Assembly: GCA_947484275.1 (NCBI GenBank)
Contig: CANKOY010000005.1
Location: 29,766-93,765 of the forward strand
Reading direction: 5' to 3'
From: Planctomycetota bacterium
GTDB lineage: Bacteria; Planctomycetota; UBA1135; GCA-002686595
DNA: 64,000 nucleotides
Part shown: piece after piece, positions 9,679 through 18,000 of the stretch
How positions within the stretch are numbered: the stretch's first letter is position 1
How the letters are laid out: each line of letters opens with the position of its first letter
Position numbers and translations under genes: made by a program
The notes under the pieces: generated by a model
The model's database searches: none
What the model saw: the letters and a program-made list of their open reading frames with translations, nothing else
What the model was told of the DNA's origin: nothing

Positions 9679-12639
9679 ATGAACTCGATGCAGCAAACAG
9701 TCCGCAGCTTTTCGCTCGCATGCCTCGCTGCGTTCAGCGTGGCTGGTGCGACGACGGTGTCTGGCGCTGTTGAGGCGCGGGCCCAGGACGGCGTGCCGAG
9801 CCTGACGGGCATCTCAGAAGAGCAGGAACTCCTGGCGCGGCAGCTCGATCGCCTGCGGCGCACCATGGAGGCCCTGATTCCGCGCCTGGAGAAGGAGGGC
9901 CGACCGCGGGCCCTCGAATTGGTCAAGACCGCGCTGCTCGAACTGAACAGCCGACCCGAGGAGACCAAGTCGCGCACGCTTCAGGAGTTGATGGAGGCCG
10001 CGCGAAACGGACTCGCGAGCGGCCAGGCCGTGCTCTCCCTCGAAGAACAGGAGTTGATCGTGCAGCGGCTCGATCGCCTGCTGTCGATCCTGCTCGATCG
10101 CACGAACATCGAGGCCATCGATCGCTCCATCGACGAGCTCAAGGAAGTCCAGAGAGCCATTTCTCAGCTCGCCAAGCGCGAAGCAGATCTGGAGGCTTCA
10201 ACCAAGGACCTGGCCGAGCGCTCCAAGAGTGAACAGGCCAAGGACCTCGCCAAGACGCTCAATGACTTGCAGTCCCGTCAGCGCGCGCTGAATCAGGAGA
10301 CCGAGAAGAGCGCCCGCGAGAATCGCGAGTTGGACATGAGCCAGGTGGAGCGCTCGCTTGCGGAACTCCTGCAGCGCGAAAAGCGCGATCAGCGCCTGCT
10401 CGAGAGCTACCGACCCGAGAGTGCTCAGGAACTTTCGAAGCCCGCGGATTCCTTGGCGGAGGCCCGGGCCCAGGGAGCGAAGGGAGAACGCCTGCGGCAG
10501 GCTGCGCGGGAACTGCGCCGCGCCGCGGCTTCGACGCGCGACGCGGGCACGGGCGCCGAGGAGGAAGATGCCAAGGCAGAGCGCGCCGCGCGTGAGGCGG
10601 CCGGCGAATTGTCGAGCGCAGCGGAGCGCGAGGAACGTCGCCAGCGCGCAGCCCCGGATTCACAGACCGCGCCCGCGGCCAAGGCCCTACGCGAGGGTGC
10701 TGAGAAACTCGAGACTGCGGCCGGCTCCGGCACAGAAGCGCGCGACGCGGCCGCCACGGCCCTGGAAGACGAGGCGCGCAAGCTCGAAGCGAGCGCGGCT
10801 GAACTTGAACAACAGGCGGACGCCGCGCGCAGCGCTGCCGCCGGAGAACTTGCGAAAAAGACCGGCACCTCCCCTACGCTCGCCGGCGAGGCGGCACGCA
10901 AGGCGGCCGAGGCACTGCGGCTCGCCATGGAGAGCCAGGCTGCCGCGCGCGAGGCGCAGTCGACTCCTGCGAGCACTGACGCATCAGCTCCTCCGAGCGC
11001 GGAGGAATCCGCCGCGCGCGAATCCGAGCAGGCGGCGCGGGCACAGACCAAGGCCGCGGATGCCGCGCGCGCCACTGAGGAAGCGGCGCGTGTGCTCGAT
11101 CAGGCCCTGGCGGAAGAGCGAGCATTGCCCGAGGGCATTTCGCGCTCCCAGCAGGCAGCCGCCGTGGAGTCCGAACGCCTTGCCGAGGTGCTCAAGGAAT
11201 TGCCGCAGACCAAGAGCGAGAGCGGCGCGCAAGCGAGCAAGGCCCTGGAGGAAGCGGCAAAGTCCATGCGCGAAGCCGCGTCGTCCGCTCAGCAGCGAGA
11301 CGGCGCAAGCGCGCAGTCCGCGGCGGAACAAGCCACGAAGTCCTTGGAAGCGGCCCAGGCGGCCTTAGCGGAAGCACGGAATTCCGCCGCGCGCACGCCA
11401 GAAGCACAGGCCGCAGCAGCGCAGCGCGCGCAGGCCCAACGCGAGCTGTCGAAGGCCACCCAGGCGGCGAGCGCAAAGGCGAAGCAGGCGCAGTTGAAGC
11501 AGGCCTCAGCCGAGGCAGCCGAGCAGAGCCTGCAGGAAGCGGCCAAGGCCATGGAGCGCGCGGCGGAGCAGTTGGATCAGGGCGCGGAATCGGAAGCCGC
11601 TAGCGAGCAGCGCCAGGCCATGGAGCAACTGGCGCGTGCGCAAAATGCCTTGGAAAAGGGCCCGCGCGCCGAGACACCGCAGGCACGCGAACAAGCGGCC
11701 GAGCAGGCCGCCGAACAGGAGGAGATTCGCAAGCAACTGCTAGAGCTCGCCAAGCGCGCCCGCGAGCGCAAGGACGCCAAGCCCCTGCCGAATCTGGACC
11801 AGGCCCAGTCCGACGCCGCGAAGGCCACCAAGGCCCTTGGCGAAGGCGACCTGCCTGAGGCCATGGAGGAGGAAGCCAAGGTGCGCAGCGAGCTCGAGCA
11901 GGCGGCCCAGGAACTGCAGAAGGAAGAGGACGAGTACCAGCGCCTGCGCCAGGAAGAACTGCTGTTCAAGATTGGCGAGGAGCTCGAGAACCTGGTCAAG
12001 AATCATCGCGAAGCCGCGGCGGGAACGCGTGAAATCGATTCGAAGCGCGAGCCAGGTGACAAACCCTCGCGCGCCCAGCGGCTGGCGCTCAAACGCATCG
12101 CCAAGGATGAAGCCGCGATCGCAGTACGCTGCGGCCAGATGGCCGACGCACTGGCCGCTGAGGGTGCCGTCGTCTTCGAGTCGGCCCTGCGCTCCGTCGG
12201 TCAGGACCTTGATCGCGTGGCCCTGGACCTGGAAGAGACCGGCGACTGGCAGAGCGGCGATCGCACACAGTCCCTGCAGGTCAGCGCCGAGCGTCGACTT
12301 GTGCAGTTGATCGAAGCTGTCAAGGCCGAGCGTCAGCGGAAGGAAAAGGAGAGCCGCGACGAACCCGGGGAGCAGGAAGGCCCGGAACAGAAAGACCCGA
12401 AGGAACCGCTGGTCGCTGACTCCGCCGAATTGAAATTGCTCGCGACGATGGAATCCGACACGGTCCGCAGTTTGAACCGGCTGCTGGCGCTGTACCCCGA
12501 GCTGGGCACCGAGGGCGCCGAGGTCGATCCGCGCGTTTTGCGCGACGTGCAGCGACTCGCGGAACAACATGAGCGCACCACAGCCCTGTTCGCGAGCTTC
12601 CGCAAGAAACTGGGGATCCCCGATCCGAGTGAGCAATGA
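9679..12639 (+). CDS. Secreted Ala/Glu-rich coiled-coil protein
   Basis: 986 residues with a signal peptide (SFSLACLAAFSVAGATTVSG, probably cut before the EARAQDG region). Nearly the whole mature part is low-complexity and helical, rich in Ala, Glu, Arg, Lys and Gln with heptad-like spacing, so a very long coiled coil is expected. A less repetitive C-terminal domain (about 770-986) includes LALKRIAKDEAAIAVRCGQM and ends FRKKLGIPDPSEQ. A good Shine-Dalgarno sequence, AGAGAGG (9666-9672), lies 6 bases before the ATG. The stop overlaps the next reading frame by ATGA. It may be the separated coiled-coil half of a DUF4175-like system. The composition makes homology searches unreliable. Confidence 0.7.
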   Translation: MNSMQQTVRSFSLACLAAFSVAGATTVSGAVEARAQDGVPSLTGISEEQELLARQLDRLRRTMEALIPRLEKEGRPRALELVKTALLELNSRPEETKSRTLQELMEAARNGLASGQAVLSLEEQELIVQRLDRLLSILLDRTNIEAIDRSIDELKEVQRAISQLAKREADLEASTKDLAERSKSEQAKDLAKTLNDLQSRQRALNQETEKSARENRELDMSQVERSLAELLQREKRDQRLLESYRPESAQELSKPADSLAEARAQGAKGERLRQAARELRRAAASTRDAGTGAEEEDAKAERAAREAAGELSSAAEREERRQRAAPDSQTAPAAKALREGAEKLETAAGSGTEARDAAATALEDEARKLEASAAELEQQADAARSAAAGELAKKTGTSPTLAGEAARKAAEALRLAMESQAAAREAQSTPASTDASAPPSAEESAARESEQAARAQTKAADAARATEEAARVLDQALAEERALPEGISRSQQAAAVESERLAEVLKELPQTKSESGAQASKALEEAAKSMREAASSAQQRDGASAQSAAEQATKSLEAAQAALAEARNSAARTPEAQAAAAQRAQAQRELSKATQAASAKAKQAQLKQASAEAAEQSLQEAAKAMERAAEQLDQGAESEAASEQRQAMEQLARAQNALEKGPRAETPQAREQAAEQAAEQEEIRKQLLELAKRARERKDAKPLPNLDQAQSDAAKATKALGEGDLPEAMEEEAKVRSELEQAAQELQKEEDEYQRLRQEELLFKIGEELENLVKNHREAAAGTREIDSKREPGDKPSRAQRLALKRIAKDEAAIAVRCGQMADALAAEGAVVFESALRSVGQDLDRVALDLEETGDWQSGDRTQSLQVSAERRLVQLIEAVKAERQRKEKESRDEPGEQEGPEQKDPKEPLVADSAELKLLATMESDTVRSLNRLLALYPELGTEGAEVDPRVLRDVQRLAEQHERTTALFASFRKKLGIPDPSEQ

Positions 12640-12674
12640 TGCGCGCCACTGAAACCATGAAACGAGGAGATGCC

Positions 12675-13499
12675 ATGCTGCTCCGCCACGCCGCCATCGC
12701 CTGCGCGTTCCTTTGGGCCCCAAGCCTCGTGGCGCAGGAACCGACGCGCCCCGAGCCCAAGCCTGCGGAACAGAAGCCGCCCGAAAAACCGCCCCTGGAA
12801 CTGCCGCCGCTTCCCGGCGGCGAAGCCCCGGGCGGGATGCAGCAGGAAATGCTCGAGCTGTTCGCGAAAGTCGAGAACCGACTGCGCGCCATCGACACGC
12901 AGTTGTACGAGGCCGCCTCCGGCCGCGTGCCAACCAAGGCGGTCACGGGTTCGGGCATCGAAGATCTGTTGCGCTCGGGCAAACAGGCTGCCGTGCCCAA
13001 AAACATCTCCGAGCTGCTGCAGAGCGCCTCGAGCGACAGCCAGAGCGCCCAGTCGGACATCCAACGCATTCTCGAGATCGCCGAGGCGATGAATAAGAAG
13101 AAGCCTTCGGGCGGAGCGGGCGGTGGAAAACCCAAGCCCGGTTCCGGCGGCAAGTCACCGCTCGACAAACCGGGAAATGGCGACCCGCAAGGCCGAGAGC
13201 AGACTCCGAAGGACCCAGGTTCCAAGCCCGAGGGCAGCGAGCCCAAGGAAGGTGACGGGAACCCCGACAGCCCGCTTCCCGAAGATCCCAACGGCCCCGA
13301 TGAAAATCGACCTGGGCAGAATCCCCCGAACGCGAAGACCGGTCCAGGGTCCACGGGCAGTGGCGACGATCGATGGGGCGACTTGCCCGTGCGAGCGCGG
13401 GAGATCTTTCGCGTCGAAGGCGGATCGGACCTTCCGCCGCAGTATCGCGATTGGATCGATGGGTACTACAAACGCCTGCAGGGCCTCGAGCGACGCTAG
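12675..13499 (+). CDS. Small secreted Pro/Gly/Asp-rich protein
   Basis: The start is placed at ATG 12675, not at 12636, because GAGGAG (12664-12669) lies 5 bases upstream and the product then begins with a clean signal peptide, MLLRHAAIACAFLWAPSLVA, followed by QEP. That gives 274 residues. The mature protein has a Pro-rich leader (EPKPAEQKPPEKPP), a short helical segment (MQQEMLELFAKVENRLRAID, about residues 55-75), a disordered Gly/Lys/Pro/Asp linker (about 140-235) and a conserved-looking C-terminus (REIFRVEGGSDLPPQYRDW). The C-terminal motif, with a Glu/Gly turn and a PxYRxxI-like end, resembles the tails of other planctomycete DUF4175-associated proteins. It is probably a periplasmic partner of the two preceding products. 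Confidence 0.65.
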   Translation: MLLRHAAIACAFLWAPSLVAQEPTRPEPKPAEQKPPEKPPLELPPLPGGEAPGGMQQEMLELFAKVENRLRAIDTQLYEAASGRVPTKAVTGSGIEDLLRSGKQAAVPKNISELLQSASSDSQSAQSDIQRILEIAEAMNKKKPSGGAGGGKPKPGSGGKSPLDKPGNGDPQGREQTPKDPGSKPEGSEPKEGDGNPDSPLPEDPNGPDENRPGQNPPNAKTGPGSTGSGDDRWGDLPVRAREIFRVEGGSDLPPQYRDWIDGYYKRLQGLERR

Positions 13500-13542
13500 G
13501 CGCGTCGCGAAGCAGGCCAGCGTGATCCCCGCCCCCCGTCCC

Positions 13543-14694
13543 ATGGGCGCGTCGATCGGCATGGCGTGCTTAGTACTCCCGTGCCTCTGGTGGACGGCGG
13601 TCGCGGCCAGCGATCAAGGCCAGCGCCCTGGGCCGCAGCCCGGCCCGCCAATTTTTGGGGAGGCTTCAGAGCGCAGTTCCACTTCGAACGAGCTCCGCCG
13701 ATCGGACATCGAGTCGCGCGCAAAGGCCGCGGTGGATCGAAGTCTCCTGTCCCTGCAGCGCGCCCAGTCCGCGGCTCTCGACGGATCGTTCTCTACTAGC
13801 GGCGCAGAACACGCTGTGCCTGTGCCCGTGGCGGCACTGGGCGCCCTGGCTTACATGGCCGCCGGCACCTTGCCCGATCGCGGGCCCCAGGGCGCGGAGC
13901 TGTCGCGGGCGATCGACTATCTCGTGTCGCGCTGCGATCTGGCCCCGGGATCCGCCACACGCGGTTACATCTCCAGCGACGGTGACGCAATTTCGCGCAT
14001 GCACGGTCACGGCCTCGCGACCCTGGCCCTGAGTCAGGTGTACGTGAGTTCGCCCACCACTGCGCGCGGAGCGAAACTCGCCGCCGCCCTGGAGGCCGCC
14101 GTGCGCCTGATCGAGTCCAGTCAAGGCAGCGAGGGCGGCTGGTTTTATTACCCGCGGCCCTCCTACGAGCACGAAAACTCGGTCAGCGTGTGCCTGGTCC
14201 AGGCCCTGCGCGGCGCCCACGGTGCGGGGATCAAAGTGGACACTGCCGTGGTGTCGCGCGCGGTGGATTACATCAAGCGCTGTCAGACGGAGGACGGGTC
14301 CTTTCGCTACGCGCTCAACCAAAATTCGACTTCGGCGGCCCTGACCGCCGCGGGCGTCGCCACGCTGAATTCCATCGGCGTCTACGACGGTCCAGTGATC
14401 GAGCGTGCCATGGAATACTTGGCGCGCGACCTGGCGGGCCGCGAGAACGAAACGGGGATCGGTGACGCGCGCTCGCTGCACTACGAACGCTTTTACGTCG
14501 CCCAGGCATTGTGGCAAGCACCGGACGCGCGCCTGTGGGAGACCTGGCGCTCGCGCATGGTGGCGCAGCTTGAGTCCGAGCAACTGCCCGACGGTTCCTG
14601 GCGCGATTCCAAATACGGCGACGCCTACGCCACGGCCATGCACAGCCTCGTGCTATCGATTCCCCTGGGCTACCTGCCGATTTTCCAGCGCTAG
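13543..14694 (+). CDS. Prenyltransferase/squalene-oxidase repeat protein (paralogue 2)
   Basis: 383 residues from ATG 13543, chosen because it opens a signal-like sequence (MGASIGMACLVLPCLWWTAVAASDQ). GTG 13522 and ATG 13561 are alternatives, and there is no strong ribosome binding site. Repeats of the terpene-cyclase toroid type are visible: SLLSLQRAQSAALDGSF, LIESSQGSEGGWFYYPRP, YIKRCQTEDGSFRYA and QLESEQLPDGSWRDSKYG. The order of repeats, the ENSVSVCLVQALRGAHGAGI segment (compare MSIVVCQVLALRAARNIGV in the 6159 gene) and the identical LPIFQR ending show that it is a paralogue of that gene. No DXDD motif is visible. It converges on larE with 7 bases between the stops. Confidence 0.75.
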   Translation: MGASIGMACLVLPCLWWTAVAASDQGQRPGPQPGPPIFGEASERSSTSNELRRSDIESRAKAAVDRSLLSLQRAQSAALDGSFSTSGAEHAVPVPVAALGALAYMAAGTLPDRGPQGAELSRAIDYLVSRCDLAPGSATRGYISSDGDAISRMHGHGLATLALSQVYVSSPTTARGAKLAAALEAAVRLIESSQGSEGGWFYYPRPSYEHENSVSVCLVQALRGAHGAGIKVDTAVVSRAVDYIKRCQTEDGSFRYALNQNSTSAALTAAGVATLNSIGVYDGPVIERAMEYLARDLAGRENETGIGDARSLHYERFYVAQALWQAPDARLWETWRSRMVAQLESEQLPDGSWRDSKYGDAYATAMHSLVLSIPLGYLPIFQR

Positions 14695-14701
14695 CTTCGG
14701 C

Positions 14702-15520
14702 TCAAGAGCGGTCCAAGCGTGCTTCCGGCGCGCGGTACGTGTCGAGTTCGAACGCTTCGAAACCCACGGCCGTGAGCGCGGCGACGATGGTAGGCCACAG
14801 TTCCCGTGCTCGAGCGAGTTCTTCGTGCGCAACCTCCACGCGCGCCTTGGGAGCGTGGTCGCGTACGCGCAGCACGCGGAGTCCAAGTTGCTTGAGCTCG
14901 GCTTCGGCACTTTCGATGCGCCACAACCGCTCGCGCGACACTGCGGTGCCGGTGGGCAGCCGCGATGCGAGGCAGGCGCTGGCTGGCTTTTCCGCGCAGT
15001 CGATACCGTGCTCGCGCGCGTAACGGCGCACGTCCTGTTTACTGAAGCCAGCCGCCGCGAGCGGGGCGAGCACGCCGAATTCGCGCGCCGCGCGCGAGCC
15101 ATGGCGCAGGAGCGCGAGGTCGTCCGCGATTTCGCCAAAGGCCAGGTGGGCTACGGAGTTTTCCGAGCACCACTCCCCCATGGACTCGAACAGAGCGAAC
15201 TTGCAGAAGTAGCAACGGTCGGCCGCGTTCCTTTGGTAGCGCGGGTCCTCTAGCTCGCGCGTCGGCAGTTCGACGAGGCGCGCACCAATTTTCTGCGCGA
15301 TGGCGCGAGCGTCGGCCAGCTCGGCCCGCGGCAGCGACGCGGAGTCAGCGATCACTCCCAGGGCGCGCTCGCCTAGAACACTGTGTGCGGCATGCAGCAG
15401 CACGGAGGAGTCCACGCCGCCGGAGAACGCCACCGCCAGGCTCGGAAGTTGGCCCAGGTCCGCGCGCAGTCGCACCACGCGCGCGGCGTAGTCGACATCG
15501 TGGGTGGTCGCCGTGCTCAC
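14702..15520 (-). CDS. larE: LarE-family ATP-dependent sulfur transferase
   Basis: 272 residues. LarE adenylates and sulfurates the pyridinium biscarboxylate precursor of the nickel-pincer nucleotide cofactor of lactate racemase-type enzymes. The PP-loop SGGVDSS is at residues 33-39. RCYFCK gives Cys103 and Cys106, and a further Cys183 lies in ACLASR. Three such cysteines suggest the [4Fe-4S], catalytic sulfur-transfer class and not the single-Cys sacrificial type; this is inferred from family knowledge. The GTG start overlaps the stop of the upstream carbonic anhydrase-like gene (GTGA), so the two are coupled. No larA, larB or larC lies in the window, so the target enzyme is unknown. Confidence 0.8.
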   Translation of the reverse strand: MSTATTHDVDYAARVVRLRADLGQLPSLAVAFSGGVDSSVLLHAAHSVLGERALGVIADSASLPRAELADARAIAQKIGARLVELPTRELEDPRYQRNAADRCYFCKFALFESMGEWCSENSVAHLAFGEIADDLALLRHGSRAAREFGVLAPLAAAGFSKQDVRRYAREHGIDCAEKPASACLASRLPTGTAVSRERLWRIESAEAELKQLGLRVLRVRDHAPKARVEVAHEELARARELWPTIVAALTAVGFEAFELDTYRAPEARLDRS

Positions 15521-16020
15521 AGGTACTGGCGCAGCTTCTTCACGTAGTCCGCGGCGGAATGCACGAACATAGCCAGTTCCTCCGGCGTCAACGGGCGGAT
15601 GACCTTGGCCGGGACGCCTGCCACCAGCGTGCGCGGCGGCACGACGAAGTTCTCGCGTACCACGGCGCCAGCCGCCACGAGCGCCTGCGCTCCGACGACG
15701 CTGCCTCCAAGGAGTACCGCGCCCATGCCGATCAGGGCGCCGTCGCCGATTTCCACGCCGTGCAAGACGCAGCGATGCCCGATGGTCACGTCGCTGCCGA
15801 TCACATTCGGCTTTGCCGTGTCGGCGTGGATCATTGTCAGATCCTGCACGTTTGTGCGCGCACCAATCGTGATCGGGGCGTCGTCACCGCGCACGACGCA
15901 TCCAAACCAGATACCGACGTCGGGACCGAGCGTGACGTCACCAGTGATCGTGGCGGAGTGGGCCGCGAAGGCGCCACCTTCTACGGCTCGGAACAGGCCT
16001 TTCGCCGGGAATCTGGACAT
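15517..16020 (-). CDS. Gamma-class carbonic anhydrase-like hexapeptide protein
   Basis: 167 residues, starting MSRFPAKGLF. It is a left-handed beta-helix with hexapeptide repeats through residues 20-140 (such as ITGDVTLGPDVGIWFGCVVRG). The three predicted zinc-binding histidines are present: His65 (MIHAD), His82 and His87 (GHRCVLHG), with the spacing seen in gamma carbonic anhydrases. The family also includes YrdA/PaaY-type proteins whose activity varies, so carbonic anhydrase activity is plausible but not certain. The gene sits between a CPBP-type protein (50-base gap) and larE (GTGA overlap). Use of the internal ATG at 16020, not a longer upstream frame, matches the normal family length. 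Confidence 0.82.
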   Translation of the reverse strand: MSRFPAKGLFRAVEGGAFAAHSATITGDVTLGPDVGIWFGCVVRGDDAPITIGARTNVQDLTMIHADTAKPNVIGSDVTIGHRCVLHGVEIGDGALIGMGAVLLGGSVVGAQALVAAGAVVRENFVVPPRTLVAGVPAKVIRPLTPEELAMFVHSAADYVKKLRQYL

Positions 16021-16070
16021 GCGCTGAGGATCGCACGCCAGGGTCTTTGAGCGCAATGAGCGCGGGCGAA

Positions 16071-16907
16071 TCAGGCGCCGTCGGACAGGGACAGCATCCC
16101 GTAAGCAATGGCGTTGTGCAGCGCGTGCACCGCGTAGCAGGCGCTCAGGCGCTGGGTGCGCAACTTCAAGCTGCCGAGCAGCAAGGCCAGGCCCAGTACC
16201 GGAACCAGGGCGCTCTCTCCGTGCAACATGGCGAAGGCGAGGCTGGTCGCGAACACGCCGCCGCGGTCGCCGAGGTTCTGAACGAGCAACGGCTGCAGGA
16301 AGCCGCGGAAAATCACTTCCTCGAAGAACGGAAGCAGGAAGATCGCGAGCAGGGCCGCGTAGATTCGCCACTGCCCCGAGAGCTCGGCGATGTCATTGGC
16401 GATTTGTTGCTCGTGGAATTCGCCCCCGCACGCTTGGAAGATCCATGCCCACAGCGGCATCAGGCCGAGCAGTCCGGGCAGCACGATCACGTAGCAGGCC
16501 ACAGCTACCCATGACGCGCGCACTGAACCCTGGGCGCGCAGGCCCAGGCAACTGACTCCGTCCGGATCCAGTCGCGCGGCCATCCAGAAGATCACCGCGC
16601 AAGTCGCCCCAAGCCCTAGGGCGCTCCCGAGCAGCGCGCGCAGACCCGCGGGGACACGCTCGGGGTCAAGGACGAGCCCCACAAGTGCCGGCGCCCCCTG
16701 CATGGCCAGCATGAGGATCAGGGCCACGACCAACGCGTGCATGAAGCGCCAGCGCGCAAAAAACACTGGCACCTTGGGCGAGAAACGGCGCGCGAAGGCG
16801 ACGCACAACGGCGTCAAAGCCAAGCCCGCGAGCACCAGTGCGGCGCCGCCGAGGCCTAGCTCGCGCGAACCAAGCTCGAGGGCGGGAGTCGCGTCTTGAA
16901 GCGTCAC
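16071..16907 (-). CDS. CPBP-family intramembrane metalloprotease
   Basis: 278 residues and about eight hydrophobic segments. The family signatures are present in order: [10 protein letters not shown] (EExxxR motif), AMLHGES and [11 protein letters not shown], the histidine/glutamate set of CAAX/CPBP (ABI) intramembrane proteases. The GTG start at 16907 overlaps the thiG stop (GTGA), so it is co-translated with thiG. A longer in-frame extension upstream would run backwards through thiG and was rejected. In bacteria these proteins process or modify membrane proteins, and several have roles in bacteriocin immunity; the substrate here is unknown. No functional tie to thiamine synthesis is obvious. 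Confidence 0.82.
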   Translation of the reverse strand: MTLQDATPALELGSRELGLGGAALVLAGLALTPLCVAFARRFSPKVPVFFARWRFMHALVVALILMLAMQGAPALVGLVLDPERVPAGLRALLGSALGLGATCAVIFWMAARLDPDGVSCLGLRAQGSVRASWVAVACYVIVLPGLLGLMPLWAWIFQACGGEFHEQQIANDIAELSGQWRIYAALLAIFLLPFFEEVIFRGFLQPLLVQNLGDRGGVFATSLAFAMLHGESALVPVLGLALLLGSLKLRTQRLSACYAVHALHNAIAYGMLSLSDGA

Positions 16908-17731
16908 GCTGCGGGTCCGCCGCCAGGTGCGATCGTGCCTTCGAGCGGCGAACTTGCGTTGGCGTAGAGCCGGCGCGGAATGCGTCCCGCCAAAAAGGCC
17001 TGCCTGCCTGCGCGGCACGCGTCGCGCATGGCGGCGGCCATGCGCAGGGGCTCGCGTGCTCCGGCGATCGCAGTGTTGAGCAGAACGCCCGCTGCTCCGA
17101 GTTCCATGGCGAAGGCCACGTCCGAGGCCGTGCCGACGCCCGCATCGACGATCACCGGCACGTGCACCAGCTCGAGCACGATTCGCAGGGCATTGGGATT
17201 GAGGATGCCCTGGCCCGAACCGATCGGCGAACCTGCGGGCATCACGCTCGCCGCGCCGAGTTCCGCAAGCCGCACGCACATGCGCGGATCGTCCGAGCAG
17301 TAGACGAAAACCTGGAAGCCCTGTCGGACCAGTTCGCGCGTGGCCTCCAGGGTCCCCACCGGATCGGGCAGCAGGGTCTTTGGATCGCCGAGCACCTCGA
17401 GCTTGATCAGCGGCGTGTCGAGGATTGCCCGCGCCAGCTCCGCGGTGCGGATGGCGCTCTGCGCATCAAAGCAACCCGCCGTGTTGGGCAGGATGTGACA
17501 GCGCTTTCGATCGATGAACTCCAGGAGCGACGGCCCCTTGGCGGCGTCGAGATTGACGCGCCGAACCGCCACGGTCACGCACTCGCAGCCCGAGATCTCC
17601 AAGGCGGCGCGGGTCTCCTCGAAGCTCGCGTATTTTCCAGTTCCCACCAACAGGCGCGAGCCGAGGGAAATGCCGCCGACGTCCAGGGGCGCGTCGGCCT
17701 CGTGGACGGGAACCGGAGTCCCGGCGCCCAT
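16904..17731 (-). CDS. thiG: Thiazole synthase ThiG
   Basis: 275 residues. ThiG condenses deoxyxylulose 5-phosphate, dehydroglycine and ThiS thiocarboxylate to the thiamine thiazole. Family motifs are clear: [16 protein letters not shown] near the N-terminus, [15 protein letters not shown], the Schiff-base lysine in [21 protein letters not shown] and [20 protein letters not shown]. It follows thiS with a 2-base gap and is coupled to the CPBP gene by GTGA. The N-terminal extension of about 15 residues before [10 protein letters not shown] may belong to the protein or reflect a downstream start; no better start with a ribosome site was found. Confidence 0.95.
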   Translation of the reverse strand: MGAGTPVPVHEADAPLDVGGISLGSRLLVGTGKYASFEETRAALEISGCECVTVAVRRVNLDAAKGPSLLEFIDRKRCHILPNTAGCFDAQSAIRTAELARAILDTPLIKLEVLGDPKTLLPDPVGTLEATRELVRQGFQVFVYCSDDPRMCVRLAELGAASVMPAGSPIGSGQGILNPNALRIVLELVHVPVIVDAGVGTASDVAFAMELGAAGVLLNTAIAGAREPLRMAAAMRDACRAGRQAFLAGRIPRRLYANASSPLEGTIAPGGGPAA

Positions 17732-17733
17732 CC

Positions 17734-17946
17734 CTAGCCACCTCCGACCAAAGTCACGACTTCGATTTCGTCGCCGCGCTCCAGTGCTGTGACGCCGTGA
17801 TCGCTGCGGCGTACGAGCTTGCGATTGCGCTCGACCGCCACCGCCGCTCCATCAAGGCCCAATTCCGACAACAGATCGCAGAGGCGGGCGTCGGCGCGCA
17901 CCTCGCGGCGTTGGCCATTGACCGTGATCTCCAGGAAAGGCTGCAT
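17734..17946 (-). CDS. thiS: Sulfur carrier protein ThiS
   Basis: 70 residues with the ubiquitin-like beta-grasp pattern ([10 protein letters not shown] at the N-terminus, [20 protein letters not shown] in the middle, [12 protein letters not shown] at the end). The C-terminal Gly-Gly is adenylated and thiocarboxylated for thiazole synthesis; here three glycines end the protein. It lies 2 bases upstream of thiG. A promoter with a TTGAGC/17/TATCGT pattern ends about 8 bases before the ATG, so this is probably the first gene of the thiS-thiG-CPBP-gCA-larE run and may be read from a leaderless mRNA. No TPP riboswitch is present upstream. Confidence 0.92.
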   Translation of the reverse strand: MQPFLEITVNGQRREVRADARLCDLLSELGLDGAAVAVERNRKLVRRSDHGVTALERGDEIEVVTLVGGG

Positions 17947-17954
17947 ACGCAGGG

Positions 17955-17983
17955 ACGATAGCCGACGTTCGTCGCGCGCTCAA
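17955..17983 (-). promoter_or_regulatory. Sigma70-like promoter of thiS run
   Basis: On the minus strand, TTGAGC (17978-17983) is separated by 17 bases from TATCGT (17955-17960). The predicted start point falls within 1-3 bases of the thiS ATG (17946), so the transcript would be leaderless. This is a motif match only. Confidence 0.5.
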
Positions 17984-18000
17984 GTTGCGCGCGTCGGGCG

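Noticed and set aside
12320..13354. Minus-strand frame of 344 codons, Gly/Pro/Ser-rich
   Set aside because: It is the antisense of the coiled-coil C-terminus and the Pro/Gly-rich protein; its composition mirrors them.
17947..18000. TPP riboswitch upstream of thiS
   Set aside because: Only 54 bases are available and no TPP core is present; a promoter fits instead.
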